Below, one piece after another: positions 23,736 through 34,567 of a DNA stretch of 64,000 bases. The position numbers and the translations under genes were made by a program. The number at the start of each line of letters is the position of its first letter. The stretch's first letter is position 1. Below the pieces are notes generated by a model. It did not search any database. It was not told the origin of the DNA and was given only the letters and a program-made list of their open reading frames with translations. Location: positions 47,468,194-47,532,193 of the forward strand of contig CP136069.1 of the NCBI GenBank assembly GCA_032622095.1, given 5' to 3'. The DNA comes from Siphonodentalium dalli. Taxonomy: Eukaryota; Mollusca; Scaphopoda; Gadilida; Siphonodentaliidae.

Positions 23736-24250
23736 ATCTGGCCACGTGGTTACAGTTCTTCACGTCATTCAATGGGATCTACCTTTTCCCTTCTGCGACC
23801 TGGCTCCATGATACCGACATCAATTTCCACATGGACGCTTGTGGTCAGTCCGGCGGCTTTGGCGCTTCTTTCAACGGCCTTTGGGTTTTTGGCACGTGGC
23901 CCCTTCCTTGGCATGCTTTGGGCCTGACCCGCAATATGGGTGTCCTCGAGATGTTCCCCGTCTTAGTGGCATCAGCGTCTGGGGGCGTCGCCTCCGAAAT
24001 CATCGCCTCCATTTACACTGTGATAACATTACCGTGGTCCGCGCCATCAACTACCAAACTTCCAAATGCAAGCCGCTCATGGCCCTGTTGCGCCAGCTGG
24101 TTCTGCTGCTCCTGTCTCACAACATCTCCTTGCGTGCTTCATGGATCGCGTCTCGTGATAATGCTCTCGCTGACAGCCTCTCTCGTTTCCAGATGAAACG
24201 TTTCCGTCAACTGGCGCTGTCCGCCGCCCGAACGCCAACACCATTTCCCA
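23736..24250 (+). pseudogene. RNase H domain of the Ngaro pol, frameshifted
   Basis: RNase H degrades the RNA strand after reverse transcription. After ADLATWLQFFTSFNG the domain opens with FHMDACGQSGGFGASFNG, giving the first catalytic aspartate, and GVLEMFPVL, giving the glutamate. At about 23970 the frame changes by one base, and the domain continues as LHCDNITVVRAINYQTSK (third acidic residue) and SRDNALADSLSRF (last). The order and spacing match the RNase H that follows reverse transcriptase in DIRS-order elements. The single-base loss is the only break seen in this domain. Confidence 0.87.
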
Positions 24251-24251
24251 G

Positions 24252-24575
24252 GTGCCTGTGGACCTGCGTCGACATGTAACGCTGCTTTTGACGTCCTCCC
24301 GGGCGCCATATACTCACCGCACGTATCGCACCGCCATACAGGCTTATCTCGTTTTCGCACACCGGCATCGCTTGGCCGTTTCCTGGCCGCTCCCGGAACA
24401 CGCTATCGTCGGGTTTATCGCGGGGCTTCATCGCTCCCGGCATTCTGCTTCAACCTTTTCCACCATTTCGTTCGGGTAGTGCTACCTATCTGGCGGATCT
24501 GGGCATGCCTTCCTACACCGGGGTCGTTGGCGGTCTGACGTTTGTCGTCGATTCATCCACTCAACATCTGCTTAG
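24252..24575 (+). pseudogene. Tyrosine recombinase remnant with internal deletion
   Basis: Ngaro elements use a tyrosine recombinase of roughly 300 residues to integrate the circular copy. Only the two ends remain. The N-terminal core-binding part (APYTHRTYRTAIQAYLVF ... EHAIVGFIAGLHRSR) is in frame from 24252 to about 24468. Directly after it, in another frame, comes FRSGSATYLADLGMPS, which resembles the HxxR region near the C-terminus. After a further frame change comes HRGRWRSDVCRRFIHST, ending in a stop at 24573-24575. Box I with its arginine and the middle of the catalytic domain are missing, the HxxR histidine is replaced (PPFR), and the residue where the nucleophilic Tyr is expected reads Phe. 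The copy cannot encode an active recombinase. Confidence 0.8.
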
Positions 24576-24579
24576 TCTC

Positions 24580-25185
24580 GTTTCAGTAGCCAGTATCTGG
24601 GTCTTGGGTTCGTCCCACGTCTACTGGGCTCACCAGCGTGCTGTGCGGCGTCCTGTTGGCCAACATCTCCAGCTGTCCAGTCGCGGCGCTTCTGTTCGAT
24701 GGATCTGCACTCGTGGGATGCTGTGGGGCGATTTCCACGCCCGTTCGCCCGGGAGCTCGCCGCTTGTCCGCAGTCTCGGCATCCTACCCACATCATCCAG
24801 CTTGGCTCGAACGACCTCACAGCCGGTGGGTACCGTGAATTACATGCCAATGTTAAGCGGGAACTTTCATATGTGCATGAATCGTTGCCTGACTGCACCC
24901 TTATTTGGTCACAAGTATTCCCGCGCCGCTATTGGCACAACGCCCATCGCCCGAGTATTGGTGCTCGCCAGCGCCGGGACTTTATCCAACGCATGTTGGG
25001 CTTTGTCTTACATCACGGGGGTCGTGGCATCATGCGCCCAGCCATTTGCGCTTCGTTCAGATGGGATCCATCTCTCCCCCGTCGGCAACAATATCTATCT
25101 GAATAGTCTCCGGGGCGCCCTGGAGACCTTCCTGGCATCTGACACTGTGGTTTTTCCCGGTGGTTTAACTGTTTCATTGCTGTAA
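24580..25185 (+). pseudogene. SGNH (GDSL-like) hydrolase domain of the Ngaro element
   Basis: SGNH hydrolases are serine esterases with four conserved blocks. Block I appears as WVLGSSHVYW (nucleophilic Ser at about 24613). Block III appears as IIQLGSNDLTAGG with the Gly-x-Asn-Asp core at 24804-24815, and block V as SDGIHLSPVGNN with the Asp-x-x-His pair at 25060-25071. Blocks I and V share one frame while block III lies in another, so there are two shifts, near 24745 and 25055. All four hallmark residues survive. The domain follows the recombinase remnant, where some Ngaro elements carry such an ORF. Its role in retrotransposition is not established; hydrolysis of host lipids or esters is only a guess from the family. 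Confidence 0.82.
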
Positions 25186-25402
25186 TTGGGCATGGAGCTC
25201 CTGGTTTGGGGGAGTGCTGCGCACTCTATGGCGGTCCTGCAGATGGTGGTAGTGGTAGTGTCGCCATAGCGTTATAACCTGTCTGGTAACTTTGATGGGT
25301 GGCTTATCAATAGTAGCTTAATATGTTTATGACTGCGCAGTCATCTTATGCTTATTCGAGAGTGCTCTCGAACTGTAGCCTGAGTGTAATATTCCAGGCC
25401 GT
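25186..25402 (+). other. Ngaro 3' non-coding segment between SGNH ORF and B1
   Basis: A unique segment of about 215 bp. It contains short inverted words (gactgcgcagtc, cgagagtgctctcg) that could fold, but no open frame of note. Confidence 0.6.
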
Positions 25403-25806
25403 TGCTTAGCCATAGGGAGTTGGGCTGTCCAGTGGTCTCTACTGCCATTCCTGCGTCGCACTCGTTGGGCTTCTCCCTGTTGGCCGTGTGTGCTTATTGC
25501 TTAGGGCGCCTCATAGCAATTCTTGGGCGCCGGCTCCGAATCGTACCTTAGCTCGTCGGGCCATGCTCATGCCTGCGCTGTACAGCAGTATTTCTTCAGC
25601 GTTCTCTGCTTCGGCTTCTCGTCAGAGTGAAGGCTCTGCTTAATTGGTTCTCCATGCGTATGGGCTATCTGCAGGACAAGCTTATAATGTTGCATTAAAG
25701 CTGAGATCATACCCCACTCATGTGTTGTCGTTTAAATATTCCGTGCAGTAGTGGCAGGGCTGTCACTGGTGGGGGTAGTGTCTCTTGGATCTGAGTGATC
25801 ACATAA
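25403..25806 (+). repeat. Ngaro split direct repeat B1
   Basis: This 404-bp segment runs from tgcttagccatagggag to gtgatcacataa. It recurs at 26233-26636 with constant offset 830 and I see no difference between the two. It abuts A2, overlapping it by the three bases taa. This B1-A2 junction should equal the junction of the circular intermediate. Confidence 0.93.
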
Positions 25807-26004
25807 TGCACACAGGGCCGATAAGGTTCGGGGTGATTTATGTGGTTCTTTGATCCTGTCATCCGGCAGACATTCCGGATTTTCGGTACGATCCGTTCCG
25901 TATCGGCCGAACTTAAAAGTCCGCATTTTACATCCGCCCGGAATGCTGCCTCCTTCCGGTAACTGAAAAAAGCAATTCACTCTTGAATTATACGCATCGC
26001 GCTC
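25804..26004 (+). repeat. Ngaro split direct repeat A2
   Basis: This is the second copy of the 201-bp A repeat, lying inside the right-hand terminal region between B1 and B2. A minus-strand frame reading MRTFKFGRYGTDRTENP occurs in both A copies and is a repeat artefact. Confidence 0.92.
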
Positions 26005-26232
26005 CCTCCCTCCCCCCTTGGAGCTCCATGCCCCGCTTTGTTCGGCGTCCCGAGTGGCACGCCATATTCATTGTTCTGTGATGCCTGTTTTGTTTTGGGC
26101 CTAGGGCCCTGTGTGTTTGCATCTCGTTGCTGCTGTTTGTTTTCCCTTTCAGGTGCTGTGTCATCAGTGCCATTGATCCAGCCTTGGTGCGTCCTGCAGG
26201 GGTAACTTTGGTGTTACCTGCCCATACCACGG

Positions 26233-26636
26233 TGCTTAGCCATAGGGAGTTGGGCTGTCCAGTGGTCTCTACTGCCATTCCTGCGTCGCACTCGTTGGGC
26301 TTCTCCCTGTTGGCCGTGTGTGCTTATTGCTTAGGGCGCCTCATAGCAATTCTTGGGCGCCGGCTCCGAATCGTACCTTAGCTCGTCGGGCCATGCTCAT
26401 GCCTGCGCTGTACAGCAGTATTTCTTCAGCGTTCTCTGCTTCGGCTTCTCGTCAGAGTGAAGGCTCTGCTTAATTGGTTCTCCATGCGTATGGGCTATCT
26501 GCAGGACAAGCTTATAATGTTGCATTAAAGCTGAGATCATACCCCACTCATGTGTTGTCGTTTAAATATTCCGTGCAGTAGTGGCAGGGCTGTCACTGGT
26601 GGGGGTAGTGTCTCTTGGATCTGAGTGATCACATAA
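26233..26636 (+). repeat. Ngaro split direct repeat B2 (right terminus)
   Basis: This second 404-bp B copy ends at cacataa, followed at once by the AT-rich flank attaaaaaattaaaaagg. Between A2 and B2 lies a unique 228-bp segment (26005-26232). The right flank resembles the left flank in its AAATTAAA-rich composition, so the element inserted into a low-complexity AT tract. Confidence 0.93.
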
Positions 26637-27358
26637 ATTAAAAAATTAAAAAGGCACAATTAAACTCATTGCAAAACAAAACATTAAATTAAAATATTAA
26701 ATTAAAAACTTAATTAAACAAATTAAAAATTGTCATGTTTCTGACGATTGCCGCCAGTGGCGGGCTAACCTGCTATATATAAAAGACAACCTCGAAGAAA
26801 ATATACATCGAATATAACACAACTGCGTCATCATTCCAATGTGAAGACGCGTGCTTATATTAATGCATGGTACAATTTATCATTCCGTTATTTAATAAAC
26901 ATGTATGGACATTATGGAATTGAAATTGAAAGAAGTACTGACTTCTTGCTTGTTTGACTTGACTTGCTGACTTCAGAAAGAATCAACTCTTGGTTCCATG
27001 TTTTAAATGCATAACTAACTCGACCTCAGTGTCACCCCATGCAGGGTTGTGAATACGAAGACGTGCTTCCGTGCCCCTCCAGGCTAGGATATGTGTATTT
27101 ATTAAAAGCATCACAACACAAAATATTTAACCATGATCAAACGCTTTACATAGCATACATATGGACAATGTCGTTGAGGTTTGTTTCCCTGCATGTACAT
27201 ATAATTGTCTCTTTTCTATCTAAAGTATAGCCCTCTTATTTTCCTATTTTAATTGGTATGAACGTATGAGTCGTATTATTTTTCGCTCAGTTTTAAATTC
27301 ACGCACCGATGGGTGCATGAAAAATAGTACTGCACAAATTTCAATACGAGTAAGGTAG
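26637..27358. other. AT-rich flank and non-coding stretch
   Basis: 26637-26730 is an AAATTAAA-type low-complexity tract. The rest has no supportable gene; the 63-residue frame at 27039-27230 has no domain. Confidence 0.35.
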
Positions 27359-27803
27359 TTAAAGGTACTCAATCCGATTCGATGGTCCCCATATAATCAG
27401 ATTCCATCAACAAAAACATTTTTAGAAATGCTGCTTCAGTTATCAGAATCGATTAATTGCCCAAAAATAAGGCTATAAACCACTGTCAACTATAGTATAA
27501 AATTGCCCGAAACGTGTTATTTTTTCAACATGTTGTTCGACGGCCTTACAATAAACAGAAATCCTCTTGACTTTAGAGTCATCCATCTTCATCCGCAATT
27601 TGATCTGAGGCCAAATTGGCTCGTCGACTGTTTACCTGGGCCACTATTAATTCTCGATTGTGAAAAATAAGAGATTTAAAAAATCAATATCTAATAACTC
27701 TGAGCTTTTATAGGTGGGTTCCTCGACTCGAATCACATATTTTTTTCCACGAATCCAAATAAATAGTTATTGAGGGGTGCTTAATCGGATTATGCATCTT
27801 TAA
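27359..27803 (+). mobile_element. TTAAAGGTACTCAATCCGA MITE (family 2), copy
   Basis: The left end is TTAAAGGTACTCAATCCGATT and the right end AATCGGATTATGCATCTTTAA, with TTAA at both borders (445 bp). Inner blocks include atttttagaaatgctgcttc, cagttatcagaatcgatta and gtataaaattgcccgaaacg, shared with 30323-30752 and, inverted, with 30767-31067. No transposase. Confidence 0.85.
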
Positions 27804-29150
27804 CTGTTAGAGTTTTAATGTGAATATTTATCGTTTTCCCAATCCCAAAAGCAAAATAAGTGGGTTATTAAGATCAACGTTGGTTGAGATCTTACTGCAG
27901 AGTGAATGGAATTCAAGGGACAACATGCTTTTATCCAATGCTTCATGCTTGGCTTATTTTCAATACACATGGATCTGCCATATTCCACTGCACCATGACT
28001 ACACTATTATATTACTTGTCGCTGAAAGGTTTAAAATAAATCCCTGCCTGTCTGGAAATTGTTCCAAAAGTTCTCGGAAACAGAAGTTTTTTGTTTTGGC
28101 CTAAGGCCATTCACCATAAATATAACATTTTTTATAGTTTCATGACACAAATGACATAGTATGGAGAATAATTCAAATGTTTTGATAGTTTTGTAAACCA
28201 CTGATGTTTCCCATGTACATGTACAAACATGTTGTTACAACCTTAACTGGCAATCATGCACCACCTGGCATGAACAACTGAAAAACAACTGAATGATAAT
28301 GGTCTATTTACATGTAAATTGTAATTAACACAGCCAGTCCTTGATATTCGACATGGCAATATAAGCAATGCCGTCGAAAATTCCGTGGCAATATTTGCAA
28401 TCTAACTTGCCTCAGCATAACATTTGCCATGAGGCATTTTTCCTAATTTCAAGGTCACCGTAATGGAGTATAAGTCATAGTACATTATAATCACTTACAG
28501 TACCTGTACATGTAGCCCAGGTGCAGTGCTAGCCTATATACTACCAACAATTTTGGTCGGTTTCTCGATGCCGGACACACTTGTAAACGCTTTAACGGGT
28601 ATATGAGTATGTAAATTAAAGATCTTATTAGTGACACAACACTTCACAAGAGGCTAGACATACATTTGTAACTATCTGTTTTAGTGCGCATCAAATTTAT
28701 TTGTTGTATTTCCTCTTATTGTAATTTGTCTTTGGTTGTGTTCGGCATTTCGATGGACAACTACTGACATAAAATGACTGAAATGAGTCAAAATTTAGCA
28801 GTGCAGCCATCGTAATTATATAAATAAACAGAATTAAATAACATCCAAATTCCAAATGAGCATAAAAGATAAAACAAACTTTATTGAGCACACTTTTAAT
28901 ACTAGTAATTACAGCTATTCTGTATTGAAAGCATACGGTTGACCTACTTTATCATACCACTGAGTTCGGTGATGTTTTGATATTTTGGTTTGGGCGCCTA
29001 ATACAAATTCTAAGTTTGGTAAAACTGCCTGTATACAAAGTTTACCTGACAGGGATGAATAAAACCTATAAATGGGATCATATACATGTATATTCGATAT
29101 CATTATATGATTATTTGAATACACATATCCGTATGAAAAACAAACTATTT
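27804..29150. other. Non-coding stretch
   Basis: No gene is supported. 28165-28260 repeats a block also found at 18120-18200. The frames at 27820-28104 and 28697-29163 lack domains and splice support. Confidence 0.35.
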
Positions 29151-29664
29151 CACCCCTGGCCAAGAGCTAATATGCTATGATGCTGGAGGTCCTGCTGAAT
29201 TGCTATGATGTGGGTAGGGCAAACTGATGCTGTTACGAAAAAGTACCGCTATGTTTTCTAAAGTTGTAATTTTCGCGGTGTTTGGCTAATCCGAGCGATT
29301 TGAGAAAATACCAGTGTGTGTATGAAACATTCAAGAACATATATATATTTAAAAATATATAATAATGGCTGCGCTGGTGTTTCTGAAACGACGTGAATAA
29401 CCATCTTGATTATAGTCGATTTTCAACAACTAATACAACCAGTATTACAAATATTTCACAATAAATATGTTTTTTAATGTTTGATACGCATAGCGGCTTT
29501 TCTTGTATATGTTCAGATTATCGGAACACCGCGAAAAAGACAAATCAAAAAAATATAACGGTACTTTTTGTTAACAGCATCACTTTTGCCCTAACAACAT
29601 CATAGCAATTCAGCAGGACCCAACCGCATCATAGCAAATTAGCAGGACCACTTGACCAGGGGTG
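29151..29664. mobile_element. Foldback element with CACCCCTGG...CCAGGGGTG ends
   Basis: The 514-bp element has inverted terminal regions of about 95 bp. Left arm blocks are cacccctggccaag, gctatgatgctggaggtcct, gctgaattgctatgatgtgg, ggcaaactgatgctgttac and aaagtaccg; the right arm carries the inverse in the same order. Each arm holds two direct copies of a gctatgatg/aggtcctgct word. The flanks read TATTT on both sides (29146-29150 and 29665-29669), a possible 5-bp target duplication. No transposase, and the superfamily is not recognised. Confidence 0.8.
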
Positions 29665-30322
29665 TATTTACAGTGTCAAATCGAATGGGCATCTTTTAAT
29701 AATATTCCTGAACAATTTCCAAGAAGTATTCGAAAATTGAGAACTGAATTTATTTTTATTATTATGAGGTTTCGATTGAAAAATTTCTAACTTAGCTCAT
29801 CAGGTTTAACATACTACCAGTATGTTTGGAATATTTTTCTGTAATCGACTTCTGCTGATGTGGGGAAATATCATCCATTGTCGGACAGCTATATTCTCTT
29901 TTCCAACAAAGTCCATAGAACATACATGGAACATTACAGCTGTGCTTTAATTAATCAACTCACCGTTAATATAAAGGTTGACCACCGGGTATTACTGCAG
30001 TTTCCGGCATGTTCATGCGATTAACCGCAGTCAGTTATACCGCCGCAGACCGTGGTCCACCTCACATTTGCGGTTAGACTGTATTTTAATGCGATGTTTA
30101 TATGATTTTTTTTTTAAGTTGACAATGTAACCACACCAGATAATATTTTTATTGTTTCAAAATGTCTAGATATAATTCAGCATTTTTGTGGTCGAAAACA
30201 ATTAACTTGGTTATCGCAGTTAACAAATATTACTGTGGTAAGATTACCAGCGGATACCGCATGTCAACAGGGACTGCATTAATTATCAGGTTTAACATGT
30301 CAATAACTGGATACAGTTCATT

Positions 30323-30752
30323 TTAAAGGTACTCAATCCGATTCGATGCTCCCCATATAATCAGATTTCAACAACAACAACATTTTTAGAAATGCTGCTT
30401 CAGTTATCAGAATTGATTAATTCCCCCAAAATAATGCTAACCACTGTCAACTATAGTATAAAATTGCCCGAAACGTGTTATTTATCAACATGTTGCTCGA
30501 CAAAATTTGGCCTTATTATCAACAGAAAGCCTCATGAATTTAGCGATATCCATCTTCATTGCAATTTTGTCCGAGACCGTCGGCTCGTCGACTATTTACT
30601 GGACCACTATTAATTCTTGATCGTGAAAAATAGTATATTTCCAAAATTGATATCTAATAACTCAGCTTTGATAGGTTGGTTCCTCGACTCGAATCAAATA
30701 TATTTTACCCCTCCCCCCAAATCCAAATAATAGTAATTGAGGATGCATCTTA
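30323..30752 (+). mobile_element. TTAAAGGTACTCAATCCGA MITE (family 2), copy
   Basis: It starts TTAAAGGTACTCAATCCGATT and is collinear with 27359-27803. The right end has decayed to gaggatgcatctta, lacking the second TTAA. It is followed 15 bp later by an inverted family member at 30767, giving a head-to-head style composite. Confidence 0.8.
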
Positions 30753-30766
30753 TATTCAAGTACATT

Positions 30767-31067
30767 TTAAAGATGCATAATCCGACTAAGTGCCCCTCAA
30801 TTACTATTTATATGGATTCAGGGGTAAAAATATTTGATTCGAATCGAGGAACCCACCTACATGTATCAAAGCTCAGAGTTATTAGATATCGATTTTTGAT
30901 AAATATCACGTATCGGGCAATTTTTTACTACACATGTAGTTCACAGTGGTTTGTATTATTTTTGGGCAATTAATCGATTCTGATAACTGAAGCAGCATTT
31001 CTAAAAATGTTGTTGATGTTGGAATCTGATTATATGGGGACCATCGAATTTGATTGAGCAGCTTTAA
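30767..31067 (-). mobile_element. TTAAAGGTACTC MITE (family 2), inverted and shortened copy
   Basis: Reading in from the left it begins TTAAAGATGCATAATCCGAC and ends aatttgattgagcagctTTAA, the inverse order of the copies at 27359 and 30323. At 301 bp it lacks part of the centre. TTAA is present at both borders. Confidence 0.78.
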
Positions 31068-34000
31068 TAGTTAGCTTTATGAGTTAAATACACATAATAG
31101 ACATGTAAACTTTGAAAATTGCAGGTATTGCTCTAAATTTACACATTCCCAAAAAATACTTGATTTCCTGTATCACAATACACATGATATGATACGTGTA
31201 TCATTGATAGTGTATCCCAATACAATGCATGGATTCACGATGAATCATTACAGTCCCACAAAAAATGGGCACTGCAGTTATCTCTCAGTGATTTTAACTC
31301 AATAACCACATAGTAGAAGTTTTCCATGGAAATGGGTGTTGTCGATTAGTCTACTTCGACTTTTTACTGTCGATTAGTCGACTTGTCGATTAGTCGACTA
31401 TGAAAAACCCTAGTCGTTTCAACACTAATGCAGTATCCACTGGTATTAAATCTTACTGCAGTAATATTTTTGTTAACCGCTGTAACCAAGTAAATTACCG
31501 CAGTGTTATTTTTTTTAAACCGCCGTACACCGCATTAATTTTTCTCATGACCGCCATTCAGCCAGTTAAATTTTTACAGTAATTACAATGTACATGTACC
31601 ATATGTTCTATTTGGGGATGTACCATTATATGTCGCTTAGTGAGTTTAGTTTATAGAATTGGTGCAGTTGCACACTGCATCACTGCCTAACTCATTTGCA
31701 GCCTCGCATTGCAAATGGAGGTATCTTAATACCTTTACACGTGTATAGTTCTTCAGTGCAATGTGGCTTTTTGGATGAAAACCAAAATCGATAAGTATAT
31801 AATGCCAGTTTATATATTGCTATATGAATTCCTAGTACTAGATAACATCGGGGTATGTATACAGCATACCACCTGAGAATGCCCTATGAATGCTGTGTAC
31901 TGGGGTGACCATAGTCTGTATTCTATGTTAGCTTTTTCGAGGTGGTGCAATTAATATGATTGTTAAATTACTAGCATCTGAATACTATATATTGTATATA
32001 TTGCTCTCTGATCAATTGCTACTGCTATCAAAAAGGTTAAAAATGGTGTCTCTTTCCCAAATGTCCTGTTTACATGTGTATTTAGGGGTTAACTCCGAAT
32101 AATTATTTTAGTGCCTATGTCATGTACCAGTATACATTGCAACTACGTGTAACTTGCCTAACATACCATATATGAAGAAGGAATTTGCAAGTGTGTGTTT
32201 TTTAATCAAATTTTGACTCAACTCTTGACAGTAAGTTTTAACCCATGCAGTTTATAAGCCCACGTACGCGACGCTCCACAGGGGCGGAGCCGTGGGCTTT
32301 AATTTGTACTGGGCGTACGCACTCGACGCTGGGAGAGCATTGAATCTGCAATACTGTTAAATGAAAAATAAGTTTCTAAAAATATATCATGACCCCGACA
32401 CACACTTTGAACTTTGAAATCGTCTTCCCAAGTCACATATGCAGCGATTGGATAATCGCGTTTGTCTTAACCAATCAGAATCAACGTTGCTCACAGACGG
32501 TTGTTAGGCAAGTGATGCTATTCAAACAAAGTTGAAAATCGCCACCTCGGATTATTATTTCCACGAATTACCAATTACAACACACACGCGTTGGGCGAGA
32601 AAAAATCTGCTTACATTATGATATATAAGGTTAGTACATGTACGTGATCAGTATCGGGTGTAGGATGTACCATTGTACGCCTTGTTTGTCGGCGAATGTA
32701 ACAAATTCACCAATTCCAGCCAATTTCCAGGCGATGGCAGACTGACTATTGACCGTTGACTCCAAGTTTAGTGACTCGGGTTCAAAGTCATAAGTCCATG
32801 ATTCGCTCTTGCAACAAATTTAGAAATTACAATTTGAACGAATCAAGCATCTACTTCATTTGTGATTATACTTGCGAGTACTATGTTACGTACACAGCGA
32901 CAAAATTAATTTATGAACACAGTTTTGTCAAAGGTGTCATTACCTGCGACCAGAAATTATTTCGACAGAACGGAAGCGATTGAATTCTCGCATTGTTGAC
33001 TTGTCGAATGATAGAACTCTGACACACGGCGATGGTAAAATGGTTTTCACGGTGATAATCCTGATGAGAAAGTATGGAATAATACAATAAGTCTGCCGTA
33101 CACAACACTGACTACAGTACAGTACCGTTTATTAATATAACAGTTTGTTTTCAGTTTTGAAACTTGTCAGAGTAAACTGGTATTATTATTAAGAGGGATG
33201 TAAATTGGAAAATTTATTATATTTCTCCCATAGGGTTTCCATGTTAAAAATTTTAGACAAAATCCTGACTTCATAAATTTTACTACTAGGCAGAATCTAT
33301 GAATGTACCTTCATCGATTTTCGAAAAACGTACCCATTATCTAAATATCACACTTCAAAAAACTTTACGAACAACAGAAATTGGGGAAATTGTGTCCGCC
33401 ATTGGTGGAGTTATCGTTCCTGTGTTGATAAATGTGCTTATTTTACAATGTTGAAAATAAAACGAACTGACTGTTGTGACAACACAGGGTCCATAACACA
33501 ATTGGATAATCGTTTGTTGCGTAACACTGTATTGTTTTCATAAGCGATCGCTCCATCGATTACTTAGTCGGCATCAAGTTTTACGAAAAATCTCGCAGGA
33601 ATTTCGACGTAAACATAACAAACTATGCAATAAACATATCACTCCGCCGAAATAGTTCGGAATATATATATACGATATTAAGTAATAATATCACATAATA
33701 CGTAATGTTAATGTCAAATATTTACACCGTATGGCAGAAAAGTTACACCTGGCTATTATTTAATGTTGATATCATCTTTCTTGTATGGTTTAAAATACCG
33801 ACCGCGTGATTGAAATTTGGCGTAGTTACATCTAACGTGGTTGTTGGGCGACTTCCGCCTTCCTGGTAAATTCTCCCCGCGAAATAAACATCAATCTAAT
33901 AAATTGTCAACGTTTGACCGGTAAGGAATCAATATATTGATACAACATAGTATATACGTGTGTGTTAGATACATCAACAAGTTAATGACGATCGCTTTAT

Positions 34001-34567
34001 TGATCGACACGTACAGCTGAAGATTGCAAAGGGAATTTCTTGTTTATTTTCAGCCGAAATCGAAACTCACGAAGATAGGTAAACAGGAAGTATGAAAAGC
34101 TATTTCGCTGTGCATGGTATTTGGGACTGTACATTTTTGCATACATGTATTTTTTAAAGTAAAGTGGTGCTCCATAGTTTTCTGAAATAGTTCTTGCAAA
34201 TGGCTGTCTTTTTGGGCGGTTTGTTTACATATATTAAGTTAAAATTTCTGGAGTTTTAGGTTTGAAACTAGGAAATCCACTACGCGTTGTCACTACATGG
34301 GAGTATTAGCTACATGTTGATACCTCCTGTTGGCTATTTGATATTCTTACCAGTGAGTATTTTCATCTAAAAAAAATTGTGTTGTTTTGACGTTCAAATG
34401 CATCTTTTTTGGAATGACAAATTTATTGCTTATCGGATATACTTAATCTTATATTATTGTAGTATGTCTATGAACAAATATATTTTTGATTTTTTGGTTT
34501 TTTAAAACAAAATACATGAATTTCAACCGGTCCCCATTTCTGGAATTGTGACACTTTACCTCCCTCT
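31068..34567. other. Long stretch with no identified gene
   Basis: I find no exon with domain support. Noted: repeated gtcgattagtcgac words at 31340-31400; a hairpin-forming aagcccacg...cgtgggctt at 32256-32299; and a 25-base segment at 34055-34079 flanked by tttattttcag and gtaaac that could be a small untranslated exon. Blocks near 29960-30080, 30212-30270 and 31470-31580 share ttaaccgc/taccgcagt words and may be a decayed repeat. Confidence 0.3.

Larger units (their letters stand above)
21001..26636 (+). mobile_element. Ngaro-type tyrosine-recombinase retrotransposon, defective copy
   Basis: The element is bounded by split direct repeats in the order A1 (21001), coding region, B1 (25403), A2 (25804), B2 (ending 26636). 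This arrangement is diagnostic of the PAT/Ngaro branch of the DIRS order, which integrates through a circular DNA intermediate using a tyrosine recombinase. The coding region is GC-rich compared with its AT-rich flanks. In order it carries gag-like, reverse transcriptase, RNase H, recombinase and SGNH hydrolase segments; an SGNH domain is a known accessory of some Ngaro elements. It is broken by a stop, several frameshifts, a recombinase deletion and an inserted MITE. No long target duplication is seen, consistent with recombinase-mediated insertion. Confidence 0.93.

Noticed and set aside
24505-25106. Two overlapping frames treated as separate genes
   Set aside because: Motif order shows they are pieces of a single SGNH hydrolase ORF broken by frameshifts.
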